Positions 26,301 through 64,000 of a DNA stretch of 64,000 bases are shown here, piece by piece (within the stretch, counting starts at the first letter, position 1; every line of letters starts with the position of its first letter). Source of the stretch: Lingula anatina. Its lineage: Eukaryota > Brachiopoda > Lingulata > Lingulida > Lingulidae. The translations under genes and the position numbers were made by a program. The stretch spans positions 107,537 to 171,536 of the forward strand of contig NW_019775563.1 of NCBI RefSeq assembly GCF_001039355.2. Reading direction: 5' to 3'. Below the pieces are notes generated by a model. The model saw only the letters and a list, made by a program, of their open reading frames with translations. It had not been told where the DNA came from and made no database searches.

Positions 26301-28417
26301 TAGGAGTTTTGTCCGTTTTGTGCTTTCATGCATTCCATTCAATATAAAATTGATTAAACTGAAATAAATTATATTTTTCATTCGTTCGTATACGTTTGAA
26401 ATGAAGGGATAATTAATTATTCGTTCATTTCTTTTAAAGGAAAAATATTTTTTATTCGTTCATTTGACTCATTTACGTTTTATCTATTTTATGGAAGACA
26501 ATAGAAAACATGACTGAATACCAAGGATCCAAGATTTTTGATCCTAGTGCACATTTCCAAATGTAAAATGTGTTCTTTAAAGATCCTTCTCTATTATATA
26601 TTGTTTCAGATTTTAACAAAATATAACAAAATGGAGATTCTTATATCTTTTATTCATATATCACTTTTATATCTATTGTTTTTAACGTCAAAGTTTTCCA
26701 GTGGAAAAAACTACAACCTAAAATAAACAACTATGTTGAAAAGATAAACATTTTTCTGTAAAGGTCACTCTGTGAGAAATACAAAATAAAAACAAAACAC
26801 TCAATTTTGTTGAGTTTTAACCCAAAAATTCCTTTCCTTCTAGCTGGGCTAGAACTGTATAATTGTAACTTCAGTATTATGCACAGTGAATGTAAACGGG
26901 CAACAAACCCTTTGTAAATGAACATTTTTATAAAGTTAACATCAATACTACACCTATGAAAATAAAAATTATAATTATTTTGTAAATTAAAGTCATCTTT
27001 GTGTATTCTGAACTGGCAAAAGTTATATGACTTAACTATAAAATATTTAACCAAACTCATTTTATTGCAGAAAAATTGACCACTCTTGTAATATTGTTAA
27101 AGTTGTAAAAAACTTTTAGAGTTGGGAAGGCATGGCCCCCTTTTCCTTCATTGCTTTGAACTTTAGTGTTCTTTACAACCTTCTCTTTTATTTCAAAAAT
27201 AATTTGAATTGAGATTCCTATTCTTTATTAGTATATCTTTCTACAAAATTTAACAAACAAAAATATTTTTTAAATGTCATATCTCCTTGTCAAATCAATA
27301 ACAACAAACTGTTGTTGACAAGGTTAATATATTTCTATAAAGATCACTACTTGAGAAACATTCACAGTAAACAAAAAACTTACGGGAATATTTTTAAAGA
27401 ACCAATGATATATTCCATGCCATTGTCAGCTAGAGTAGAACTACAAACTAATTATGATGATTTCAAAGCTACGCACAGCGTAGATAAAAGACCAGCAAAC
27501 CCTTGGATATCTTGAAGCTCCCAATATTTTTAAATTAATAATATTGCTGTTATCAAGATTACCATACCACAGATTTTAAAGAATGAATGTATTTTGTTTG
27601 TCGTTATTGTTTTCTTCTTTTATTATGCACTGGTCTTAAATTTTTGCTTATTAGTCATTAAAACTTTTAGTAAGTTTCATTTTAATATTGGTTACAATTT
27701 CAGACTTACCTCTTGAAATCTTCAAATACCCACCATTACACAGTAATAAACATTTGCAACAACATGAGTGTGAGAAATAAAATCAAAGAAATCTTTCTTT
27801 ATCTGAATCTCTTTTAACTTTTTTTTTCATTACGGAAATACAAACTCCACAATACTAAATCAAAGACCTATTGTCCACACTCTACTTCAAAAATAAACAA
27901 ATATGTAATTAATACTTAATATTACTGTGAATTGAGAGGTACTTTGCAACATCAGTCTTTCAAACATTCATTTCACCTTGGGGTAGCTGTTTCCAATATC
28001 CCTGTTATTTTTAAGCCTGTCTGGCATAGCATGAAGTTAGGCTTTGAAAATTTTAATCATCTTGCTTTTAAATATAATCAATCAAATTTCAGCTTCTGAC
28101 AAATATATATTTCTATCATTGCAAATACTGTTCTGTGTGACTTTTAAATATACTTCACTCACTACAATTAAAGTGGTGCCTATCAGAAATCTTTGAGAGA
28201 GCAGCAAATACTGATTGTACTACACATAAACTGTGTCGCAAGAGACGCAATTTCCTCATGGATAAACATCTAATGAAGCAGCAAAAGCTCATAATCAACA
28301 AATCTTAACATTGGCAAATTTTTTGTGAGACAATTAAATGAAAAAAAAAACAACATGTCAATAGAACTATATTCATTCAGACTCCCGTTTCCATAGAAGT
28401 TTGCTATAGCAGTATCT
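26301..28417. other. Spacer between C2CD5 and CAD with an old diverged repeat pair
   Basis: No gene seen. Two segments, about 26740-26930 and 27305-27515, are diverged copies of each other. They share CTRTAAAGRTCACT, then TCAGCTRG-type, CACAG and CAGCAAACCCTT-type blocks in the same order. They look like decayed copies of one repeat family. CAD's 3' UTR lies at the right end. Confidence 0.45.
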
Positions 28418-55735
<27,318 letters not shown>

Positions 55736-56551
55736 TGTAAGCCGCAGTTTGCACCAAAAAACCTTTAGAACACCACGTGTTGTTTTGCAAAGATTTTCGC
55801 TAAGAAAATGTGCGACAAATAAAACTCTGAGTATTTTGTACGACGACTACAGATCTATCCAAAAATGATCCTATTGCTTCTCTGAATCTTCCTGAACCTG
55901 TCTGTAAATTCTCTTAGAAATCGGAGGCTTTGTTCCGCAGCAGTCGGCCAAATATATTTTTCACACGTGGAGAGAAAACTGGATCAATGGACGTCCGCCA
56001 TTGCACTGGTTGGCTCGCGCCGTATTCCGCGAAGTGGAAGGTGCGCCTGTTCGTCCAATAATTTGCGAGTATTGTAATAACATCCAATATGGCGCACTGC
56101 TTGATGGAGACAAGATGATGGGTACTATCTGGCAAAATTCTTGGCATTTAGTGTATCTGCAATAGAAGTTATTTCAGAATTTTGCAATATGTATCTTTTA
56201 ACACTGGATTTGTGTTGATTTACTGTGCATTGCCAATTTGAAAAGAATAACCCTAATGATCGGTTTGAAATTTCAAATGCTTTGCCCTACTAAGAAATTT
56301 CAGACATGGCAACATGTAAACAATCCATGTTTGAACTTCATTGAAGACATATAGTTAGTGTGTTTGATTGCAAAGAACACGATGAATATATATATATAGT
56401 CATTGATTTATATATATCATTTCCATGCGAAACATGAGTTTAGAAATTTATTAAATCTTCTCATTTATTTATAGTGTACGTGGTGTAAATCAGATTCAAC
56501 ATAGTACTGGTACATGTAAGTCTAACTGGAGCAATACTGCAGCAACTCAAC
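55736..56551. promoter_or_regulatory. Shared CAD / LRR-gene promoter region with two E-boxes
   Basis: This is the spacer between divergent start codons. It has CACGTG at 55774-55779 (about 39 bases upstream of the CAD ATG) and again at 55964-55969, and a CG-richer patch around 56005-56060. Mammalian CAD is a known Myc/Max target through a CACGTG box near its start. Occupancy here is inferred. Confidence 0.6.
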
Positions 56552-58266
56552 ATGTCTTCCACTATCAGTAAAGAGTTTGTTGATAAGAAGCTGTCTACTC
56601 TCCCCATAGTCCCCTCAGAGTGGGATGTTGGAAGGGGGCATTACTACCAGCTTGACCTACGCATGTGCCAGATACAGCGGATCAAGTGGGGATTTAATTG
56701 GGGAGATGAGAGGTATAAATAGTTGAATACATACACTATCGGTTACAGGGGAAATGTGTCATATTTAAATAAGAAATGAAAGATACATGCATTTATATAT
56801 ATAAAATGGCTCACAACATGGGAAGGGAAAGGTGCATTGTACTAGTAGGTGTATTTCTTTATTTTTGTGAAAAAAAATGTTGAAGTTGAAAATTGCAGTC
56901 AATTACTTAATTTCATGTTTTTTTCATGAACAATAGATCAATTCAATCTATCTACCTACAAGACATCCTTTTCATTTTTTTTTAAATTTATTTTGAGAAC
57001 CAATTAACACAAGTCAATTCTCCAACCACTGTAATCAACTTTACGGGTGAATCATGGGGGGAAATATCAAGGTTTTGGTGATTTAATTGGTAGTTTATAC
57101 TGAATTAACCCACTTTAGATGTAGGACCAAGGTTTTACCCATCTGATGGATTTTTACTTCTATTTGTATGGACTTGCCCAATATTTTGTCATATCACATT
57201 TTGATTAATCTTGAAAAAATAACAATTTTGAGGATTTGGTTATATATGGCCATGGATAGACAATCTGTATAACACTAAATTTTGTGACTATACAAAAATC
57301 AATATTTATGTCCTGGGTTATGTCCTGTAGATGGAGTTTGACTTCATTGTTAGACTTAGACTTAAATCATTTTTATTATATATGTAAGTGTAAACATACC
57401 ATTCCTTCAGCAAACCACTTCCAAGGATAGCTACTATCACTGAGCAACCCTCCAGAATCCTCAAAGCAGATTTTTCTTTGAATGAGCTGCAAAATCTTGA
57501 TTATGAAGCATTATACCCACTGAAACACCTGCGAGTATTGGATGCATCACTAAATAGGATTCAGAGGTATTTGTACATTCCAACATACATTTGTACAATG
57601 TACATACTTTTGTTTTATTATGATTGAACTTTTTCTCCGTTTCTCATTTTCAATACACACTTCAGGTTAAATGCAGTGTGATTAAAGAAAAACATATAAA
57701 GTTATCAACCTGGTTAAAAAGAATTCTAATCAAAACTCTCTCAGTAATCAGAACATGTTTAATTTGTGCTTACTATTTTTGAGAAAATGAGATACATGTA
57801 GAAAAGTTTGGTAGTCAGCAATTGTGTTAGAGGAGAAACACATTTAGAATCTGTTAAATCTACTTGCATCATGTATGGACAAAAACATGACAGAATGGGC
57901 TTCTTTACAAATGTCATAAAAGCATACTTTACCCCTGGAAAGTTTTGTTTACAGAACACAAATCTTGTCAGAGAATGACACACACTCAACAATCACTAAA
58001 GCTGCCAAACACTGTATCAACAAATACTTATACTTCTATCGTACATAATTTTTTTCATTATTATTTTTTTTTTTAGATTTGAATCCATAGAGGTGCTATC
58101 TCATCTACAGACACTGAATCTTTCTCACAACTTTATCAAGCGTTTGGATGGCCTTGAAAGAAGCTACAACCTGACTGAGTTGAACCTGGGCATGAATGAG
58201 ATAGAGGATATTTCCATGATGCCCACCTTGACCAATCTGACTGTATTATATCTTAATAATAATAAG
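56552..58266 (+). CDS. SDS22-like leucine-rich-repeat protein (3' end uncertain)
   Basis: Exons 56552-56712 (starts MSSTISKEFVDKKLSTLP), 57411-57566 and 58077-58266, with phases matching at each GT-AG junction. After a ~75-residue N-terminal part containing Trp-rich IKWGFNWGDER, four LRRs of the SDS22 pattern follow (LRVLDASLNRIQ, LQTLNLSHNFIKRLDGLE, LTELNLGMNEIEDIS, LTVLYLNNNK). A typical LRR domain would continue. A candidate last exon after TTTTTCAG near 58934 adds only KFPSP and a stop. The gene may therefore be short (~177 residues), or have lost exons at the assembly break. The specific family is not identified. Confidence 0.7.
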
Positions 58267-59003
58267 GTAAAGACATGGGGGATATTTAATTCTTTTTAAT
58301 AATAAGTTAAAGACAATGTGGACCCTTTATTAATTTATTTTTATTTTCTGAAAAAAAAATGCTTATTCTTACAAAATATGCATTCTCATCTAAAAACAAC
58401 TGCGGTAAAATGAAATTTAGATTTAATATCAATTTATATTCCCAGATGCCAAACTTAGCAATGGCATGGTATAATTCAAATATCCATGTCAGATTTTATA
58501 GCTATCAATTCTTGATCTTACTTCTAGTGATATATGCCAAAATCACAACCATGATAAAAATTATCTTTTATGACCCTATGCGGTATCATGTATATAATCA
58601 GATTTAATGGGCAATGGAGTTCCATTCATACTTTACATATTTATGGCTGCTTCAAATATGCAGATGTGCCATTATGCTACAGTACCCATGGCTGCATCAT
58701 GTAAACTACTGGTACCAGTATGGCATTGACACTGTAGGTGTTATTGTTCTATGGGTGATGAATTGGATAAGAGTCTTGAAGGTGGCCAAATTCATCAGAT
58801 TCTTATCTTCTTATTGCTGTATCTTCTCGTGTATACATATAAAACAATGAATGAGTGGGTATTCTTAAAAATCTGTTTTGTTTATTAACTCACTGTTCTG
58901 TTCATTAACTTAGAAACTTCATGTTGTTTTTCAGAAGTTTCCAAGTCCATGAAGAGCAATACACAAATATCTGTCTTTAATTAATATGCATACTGGTACT
59001 AAA
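58267..59003. other. Non-coding sequence after LRR exon 3
   Basis: Intron or 3' flank of the LRR gene. Open frames at 58359-58850 lack codon bias or splice support. Confidence 0.4.
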
Positions 59004-61174
59004 CATTACAAGTATGACTTACAAATACATCCTTGATTATAACTCACAATGTAAATTCCTGTTAATGTTAGGACTGTTTTAATTCATAGTTTGGTTACAT
59101 TTCCTTTAAACATTTTGTTTCTTACCTATACCTAACATATCATGATTTATTAGTCATTAAATTGAAATTCATTTCAAATTGCCATTTAATGATGGATAAA
59201 ACATGACAATAAAATTATATTATACTAATTTAATCAGCACCTATTTGAATGACAAACAAAGTGGACTTGCATTACATGACATGTTAAAAATGTTTTATTA
59301 GATCTCTTTGTTATTTAATTAATAACTTTATTTTGCTTCTATTTTGATAAAAACTAATATATAATTGAATGAAATATATAATGACAATGTAAAAATGGGG
59401 ATATTGTTTAAATGATGAATATAGTGAATAGTGTCATTTGAATCCCTTTGAAGAAAGCCATAAGGTATGGCCTTGCTTTCTGTCATTTTACAAATTTACT
59501 TAATGACAGGTTTCATGTTTTACCACCAGAGCATTAAATGGAAACCAGAGATGATACAATCGCTTTCCAAACTGGCAATGTGTCTCTCCCATTTAACAAT
59601 CGCATTGGAAAAACTTAAATAACATGAACTTTTGTAGCAACTGTAACAAAGATAGTGCACCCAGTGCCCACTATAACAAGGCCACAGATTGCAGGTTACT
59701 CCTGCCCCACCCTATACTTTTATATAATGGAATCTGTGCATGCTACACCTCTATAGCATCTTCTCTGTAATCAACCCCGAGACTGACNNNNNNNNNNNNN
59801 NNNNNNNNNNNNNNNNNNNNNNNNNNNNNNNNNNNNNNNNNNNNNNNNNNNNNNNNNNNNNNNNNNNNNNNNNNNNNNNNNNNNNNNNNNNNNNNNNNNN
59901 NNNNNNNNNNNNNNNNNNNNNNNNNNNNNNNNNNNNNNNNNNNNNNNNNNNNNNNNNNNNNNNNNNNNNNNNNNNNNNNNNNNNNNNNNNNNNNNNNNNN
60001 NNNNNNNNNNNNNNNNNNNNNNNNNNNNNNNNNNNNNNNNNNNNNNNNNNNNNNNNNNNNNNNNNNNNNNNNNNNNNNNNNNNNNNNNNNNNNNNNNNNN
60101 NNNNNNNNNNNNNNNNNNNNNNNNNNNNNNNNNNNNNNNNNNNNNNNNNNNNNNNNNNNNNNNNNNNNNNNNNNNNNNNNNNNNNNNNNNNNNNNNNNNN
60201 NNNNNNNNNNNNNNNNNNNNNNNNNNNNNNNNNNNNNNNNNNNNNNNNNNNNNNNNNNNNNNNNNNNNNNNNNNNNNNNNNNNNNNNNNNNNNNNNNNNN
60301 NNNNNNNNNNNNNNNNNNNNNNNNNNNNNNNNNNNNNNNNNNNNNNNNNNNNNNNNNNNNNNNNNNNNNNNNNNNNNNNNNNNNNNNNNNCATTACAAGT
60401 ATGACTTACAAATACATCCTTGATTATAACTCACAATGTAAATTCCTGTTAATGTTAGGACTGTTTTAATTCATAGTTTGGTTACATTTCCTTTAAACAT
60501 TTTGTTTCTTACCTATACCTAACATATCATGATTTATTAGTCATTAAATTGAAATTCATTTCAAATTGCCATTTAATGATGGATAAAACATGACAATAAA
60601 ATTATATTATACTAATTTAATCAGCACCTATTTGAATGACAAACAAAGTGGACTTGCATTACATGACATGTTAAAAATGTTTTATTAGATCTCTTTGTTA
60701 TTTAATTAATAACTTTATTTTGCTTCTATTTTGATAAAAACTAATATATAATTGAATGAAATATATAATGACAATGTAAAAATGGGGATATTGTTTAAAT
60801 GATGAATATAGTGAATAGTGTCATTTGAATCCCTTTGAAGAAAGCCATAAGGTATGGCCTTGCTTTCTGTCATTTTACAAATTTACTTAATGACAGGTTT
60901 CATGTTTTACCACCAGAGCATTAAATGGAAACCAGAGATGATACAATCGCTTTCCAAACTGGCAATGTGTCTCTCCCATTTAACAATCGCATTGGAAAAA
61001 CTTAAATAACATGAACTTTTGTAGCAACTGTAACAAAGATAGTGCACCCAGTGCCCACTATAACAAGGCCACAGATTGCAGGTTACTCCTGCCCCACCCT
61101 ATACTTTTATATAATGGAATCTGTGCATGCTACACCTCTATAGCATCTTCTCTGTAATCAACCCCGAGACTGAC
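59004..61174. repeat. Identical 784 bp on both sides of an N gap
   Basis: 59004-59787 and 60391-61174 appear base-for-base identical, each including the last codons of the Toll gene. The 603 N (59788-60390) lie between them. Overlapping contig ends were scaffolded with a positive gap instead of being merged. Confidence 0.9.
59788..60390. other. Assembly gap (603 N)
   Basis: Unknown bases. Because the flanks are the same sequence, there may be no missing DNA here. Confidence 0.95.
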
Positions 61175-64000
61175 ACTGTTGTCTTCTGTTCTTATGGGCG
61201 ACACATTGCCATTCAGTGATCTGGGAGCAGCAACTGGTTTAGTTATTATATTGTTGGTTAAATGTCTTGTTGAATTGGTCATTTCTTGTTCCATTTTACC
61301 ATGAGTCATGTCAGTCTGTTCTCGAATGTCATTACCATTGTCTTTGTCTTGATAGTTTGCACTGCTAAGCCCATTTAGGGTTAAGTGTGTACTGTTGTCT
61401 ATCTGAGTATTTCCATTGCTGTTAATGCCATTTACATCTCCAGAATTGTCCAGGTTGTTACCAACCTGTAACTGAGAGAAGCTCTCATCAAGATCAAGGC
61501 TTAGACTAAGGGAGGAAAGTGAGCTGTATCTGTCACTTTCTTTATCACTTAGTTTGCCTGACGGTGTGCCAACACCAAGGGAGTCTTTTTCAACCACCGG
61601 TGATCCAGTCAGACTAGACTCAGGAGTCTCTGATTCTTCCTGACTGTCACTTTTTTCACTCCCACTAGGGGAATCATTCATGGATTTTCTGTCATCTTGT
61701 AATGTCTGTGGATCTTTGTCATTGTCATATTTTGTATTGTCACTGTCGCTGTTGCTGAGGATGTCTGTTGCGGGTTCAAGTTCAGTGGTGACGTTTTGAG
61801 GTTGAGCATCTGCGTGGACATGGGTGTCGTAAGCTTTGTCTAGGTTGTTAACACTGACATCTGTTGTTTCAGTTTCAGCATTAAACAAATTATTCTCCAC
61901 ATCAGCTGCTGTGCTGCTTTTGTCACTCTCTGCATCATGATCATAATTATTGCCATGTGCTTGATCATTGTCACTAACATAATAATTGTCATTGACAACA
62001 GCATGGCCTGGTATGTTGTCTCCACTACAGTATGTATCAAATGAATGATCACTGTGTACATCGTCATCATCTGTGAAATCATCATCAACAGTAATGTCAA
62101 CATTAGCAGCAACATACGGGCCCTCTCTTTGAACATAATCATTTTCTCTATGAACTCCATTGTCTGGGGTGTCTTCTGTGTAAGCCTCGTTACCCATGAA
62201 TACAGGGTGGGGTTTGTCTGGCAATATTTTATGCATTTTATCCCAGAAATCGGGATCAGTCCAACTTAGATACGTCTTGGTGGTTAGGTACAACTGGATA
62301 CTTTTCTGTGTTTTCAGGGCCTCTTTACTAAGATGCCCCACCTTCACAATGACTAGACGGCGACTTTTGTCCTCTACAGATAAACTGTGAGTTAATTCAA
62401 ACTCCACTGGAAACCACTCACTCTCCATAGCAGAGTTACTTAACAATGCTATGGTGCAATAACTTTTACTGATTGCATTAGCAACATTTTCTGCAATTGG
62501 TTGGCCTGCTTCGGAATCCCGGTCTCGTATGAAAAGTCTGTAGCCATGTTTTTGCTCAAGACGAGGAATGAAATGATCACGAATTATTGAATAGTTGTTG
62601 TCACAGTATGCTATGTAGGCATCATACTTATATGTCCTTTGTGCTGAGTTTGTCAGTACGTTTGCCTTCCACCACCCTCTATTAATGATCCATACTTGGA
62701 GCTCTTTACGGCAGATATAAATCAAGAGAATCAGTATAGCAACTATTATCAGCAATACTAAAACAACTAGCAAAGTCACGTAGTCAAATGTCTTGATATA
62801 TTTAAGAGCTTGAGGGACACAGGCTTCCTCAAAATCAAAATCTTTTATGTTGATTGCTGTACCAGAACTATTGCTGCAGAATGCCTCCACAAATATTGTT
62901 CTGTCATTTTTCTCTTGTTGAAGCATCCAGTCTTTTATCCATCTCTGACTGCAGTCACACTTTATTGGGTTGCCTGTCAGATTAGCCGTGATCATATGAG
63001 GGGTGTGGTTGAAGAACCCCTCTGGGATATGAGTAATTCCATTGCCTTCTAAGCTCAGATAACGCAGGTTGGGAACATGTTGCAAGCTTTCATTTTTGAT
63101 TTCCGTAATGCTGTTGTCCTTCAGGGAAAGAATCCAGAGGTTTGGCAGAGCAATATTGGGGAAACGTTCAAGCTGGTTTCGCTGAACTTCTAACACTGTA
63201 GTATCATTGGGGAAATTTCTGGGAAGGCTTGTTAAGAAACTGTCACTGCAGTTGGCAACACGGAAGACTTGTCCCTTCATCTGATGCCAGTAACAGTTAC
63301 ATGAACTAAAGCAACTCTGATAGTTGATGCACCCAAGCTCTTTAGTATCAAATCCAGCTGCTAGAATATCTCTTCCTGCTGCAGGAGAGGAAGATGATAT
63401 ATTTCTGCAGTACACATTTTGTGTCTTGAGATAGCCAAATTTAAATATTGCATAGGTTGCCATGACACTCTCACATTTGGAACAATCCAGGTTGTCTCCA
63501 TGGAGATATATCTCCAGGGTCTTGCTCTCCTCACCAGAGAGATATTTTAGAAAGTGCACATTTTTGAGAGGCAGGTGGAGTTTTTGTAGACTTACTATGG
63601 ATAATTGAACCAAATTGTGTGAGTCAAACGTAGTGAGTGGATTATCCCTCAAATTGAGATATTCTAAACTTTCCAACATTGTGATGTTTACAGGGACAGT
63701 CTGAAATATATTGTTGGCCAAGTTAAGGTACCTGATATTTGGTGCGCTTCTGAACAGGTTAACTGGCAGTGCTTGTACACGGTTCCTTTTCAAATTCAGG
63801 ATTGTTAATGTATTCAAGTTTATGGTACCACTAATTGTCAGTGTGTCAATATTATTGAAAGCAAGATTTAGTTCCTTGATTGGACTGCCTTGTAAAACCC
63901 CCAAGTCAGCTGTGTTTATGAGGTTATGGCTTAAATTGACATATTTCAGAGAAGGTGGACTTTTAAGTAGGTTTTCATCAAGTCCTCCCAGGTAGTTGTA
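61130..64000 (-). CDS. Toll-like receptor, multiple-cysteine-cluster type (5' end beyond window)
   Basis: An intronless open frame runs from the right edge to TAG at 61132-61130. Residues are counted from codon 63904. LRRs (1-130) are followed by a cysteine cluster typical of LRRCT (GDNLDCSKC, ~137-166), an LRRNT-type cluster (GCINYQSCFSSCNC, ~191-204), about three more LRRs, and a second LRRCT (NPIKCDCSQRWI, ~312-362). The transmembrane helix is at ~373-398 and the TIR domain at ~425-565 (box 1 YDAYIAY, box 3 around DPDFW). This two-cluster ectodomain is the protostome-Toll arrangement. In box 2 the usual RDxxPG is RDSEAG. After the TIR come ~355 residues of Asp/Ser/Asn-rich, probably disordered tail. 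Function as an immune or developmental receptor is inferred. Confidence 0.93.
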   Translation of the reverse strand, partial: YNYLGGLDENLLKSPPSLKYVNLSHNLINTADLGVLQGSPIKELNLAFNNIDTLTISGTINLNTLTILNLKRNRVQALPVNLFRSAPNIRYLNLANNIFQTVPVNITMLESLEYLNLRDNPLTTFDSHNLVQLSIVSLQKLHLPLKNVHFLKYLSGEESKTLEIYLHGDNLDCSKCESVMATYAIFKFGYLKTQNVYCRNISSSSPAAGRDILAAGFDTKELGCINYQSCFSSCNCYWHQMKGQVFRVANCSDSFLTSLPRNFPNDTTVLEVQRNQLERFPNIALPNLWILSLKDNSITEIKNESLQHVPNLRYLSLEGNGITHIPEGFFNHTPHMITANLTGNPIKCDCSQRWIKDWMLQQEKNDRTIFVEAFCSNSSGTAINIKDFDFEEACVPQALKYIKTFDYVTLLVVLVLLIIVAILILLIYICRKELQVWIINRGWWKANVLTNSAQRTYKYDAYIAYCDNNYSIIRDHFIPRLEQKHGYRLFIRDRDSEAGQPIAENVANAISKSYCTIALLSNSAMESEWFPVEFELTHSLSVEDKSRRLVIVKVGHLSKEALKTQKSIQLYLTTKTYLSWTDPDFWDKMHKILPDKPHPVFMGNEAYTEDTPDNGVHRENDYVQREGPYVAANVDITVDDDFTDDDDVHSDHSFDTYCSGDNIPGHAVVNDNYYVSDNDQAHGNNYDHDAESDKSSTAADVENNLFNAETETTDVSVNNLDKAYDTHVHADAQPQNVTTELEPATDILSNSDSDNTKYDNDKDPQTLQDDRKSMNDSPSGSEKSDSQEESETPESSLTGSPVVEKDSLGVGTPSGKLSDKESDRYSSLSSLSLSLDLDESFSQLQVGNNLDNSGDVNGINSNGNTQIDNSTHLTLNGLSSANYQDKDNGNDIREQTDMTHGKMEQEMTNSTRHLTNNIITKPVAAPRSLNGNVSPIRTEDNSVSLGVDYREDAIEV

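Noticed and set aside
26731-27060. 109-codon minus-strand frame upstream of C2CD5
   Set aside because: Low-complexity AT-rich translation overlapping a decayed repeat; no homology recognised.
61840-62160. 106-codon Met/Ile-rich frame on the minus strand
   Set aside because: Out-of-frame shadow of the Asp/Asn-rich Toll tail.

Overview
The window comes from an intron-rich, AT-rich animal genome. I infer a lophotrochozoan (mollusc-like) source. The reasons are a Toll receptor of the multiple-cysteine-cluster type, vertebrate-like exon structures in CAD and C2CD5, abundant CA/GT microsatellites, and degenerate repeats with GACAGACAGA-type tails. No prokaryotic operons, rRNA, tRNA or CRISPR arrays are visible.

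Layout, left to right. (1) 7-912, minus: last coding exon of an unidentified basic, Ser-rich protein. (2) 2814-4316: a ~750 bp block present twice, split by a single N. (3) 4901-8273, minus: a four-exon BTB-BACK-Kelch (KLHL-type) gene with a one-base frameshift in a homopolymer. (4) 9814-11019, plus: an unrecognised Arg/Ser-rich, probably nuclear protein, head-to-head with the Kelch gene. (5) 11670-25230, minus: a 28-exon C2CD5 gene, meeting gene 4 tail to tail, with its 5' UTR exon near 26190. (6) 28418-55735, minus: CAD, the trifunctional enzyme that starts pyrimidine synthesis (glutaminase, carbamoyl-phosphate synthetase, dihydroorotase, linker, aspartate transcarbamylase). About 4.3 kb of it, from the last DHOase exon to the middle of ATCase, appears twice in tandem across a single N, most likely two haplotypes left unmerged. 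(7) 56552-58266, plus: an SDS22-like leucine-rich-repeat gene, head-to-head with CAD. (8) 59788-60390: an N gap whose two flanks are the same ~784 bp. (9) 61130-64000, minus: the 3' part of a Toll-like receptor with an atypical TIR BB loop and a long acidic tail, running off the right edge.

The most unusual finding is a 604 bp element in a CAD intron (52313-52916). It has 77 bp terminal inverted repeats, a perfect 8 bp target duplication, and an internal reverse-strand piece of a RecQ-like helicase including its Walker A motif. It therefore looks like a gene-capturing (Pack-TIR type) DNA transposon, inserted only 4 bases inside a splice donor. Also notable are two CACGTG E-boxes just upstream of CAD, three phase-symmetric cassette exons in the CAD linker, and a perfect 42 bp-arm palindrome close to the CAD duplication boundary.

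The genes share no single pathway. CAD is housekeeping metabolism, C2CD5 is membrane-trafficking related, the Kelch protein is a probable ubiquitin-ligase adaptor and the Toll receptor is innate immunity. Exon limits were read by eye from GT/AG sites and reading frame and may be off by a base or more.
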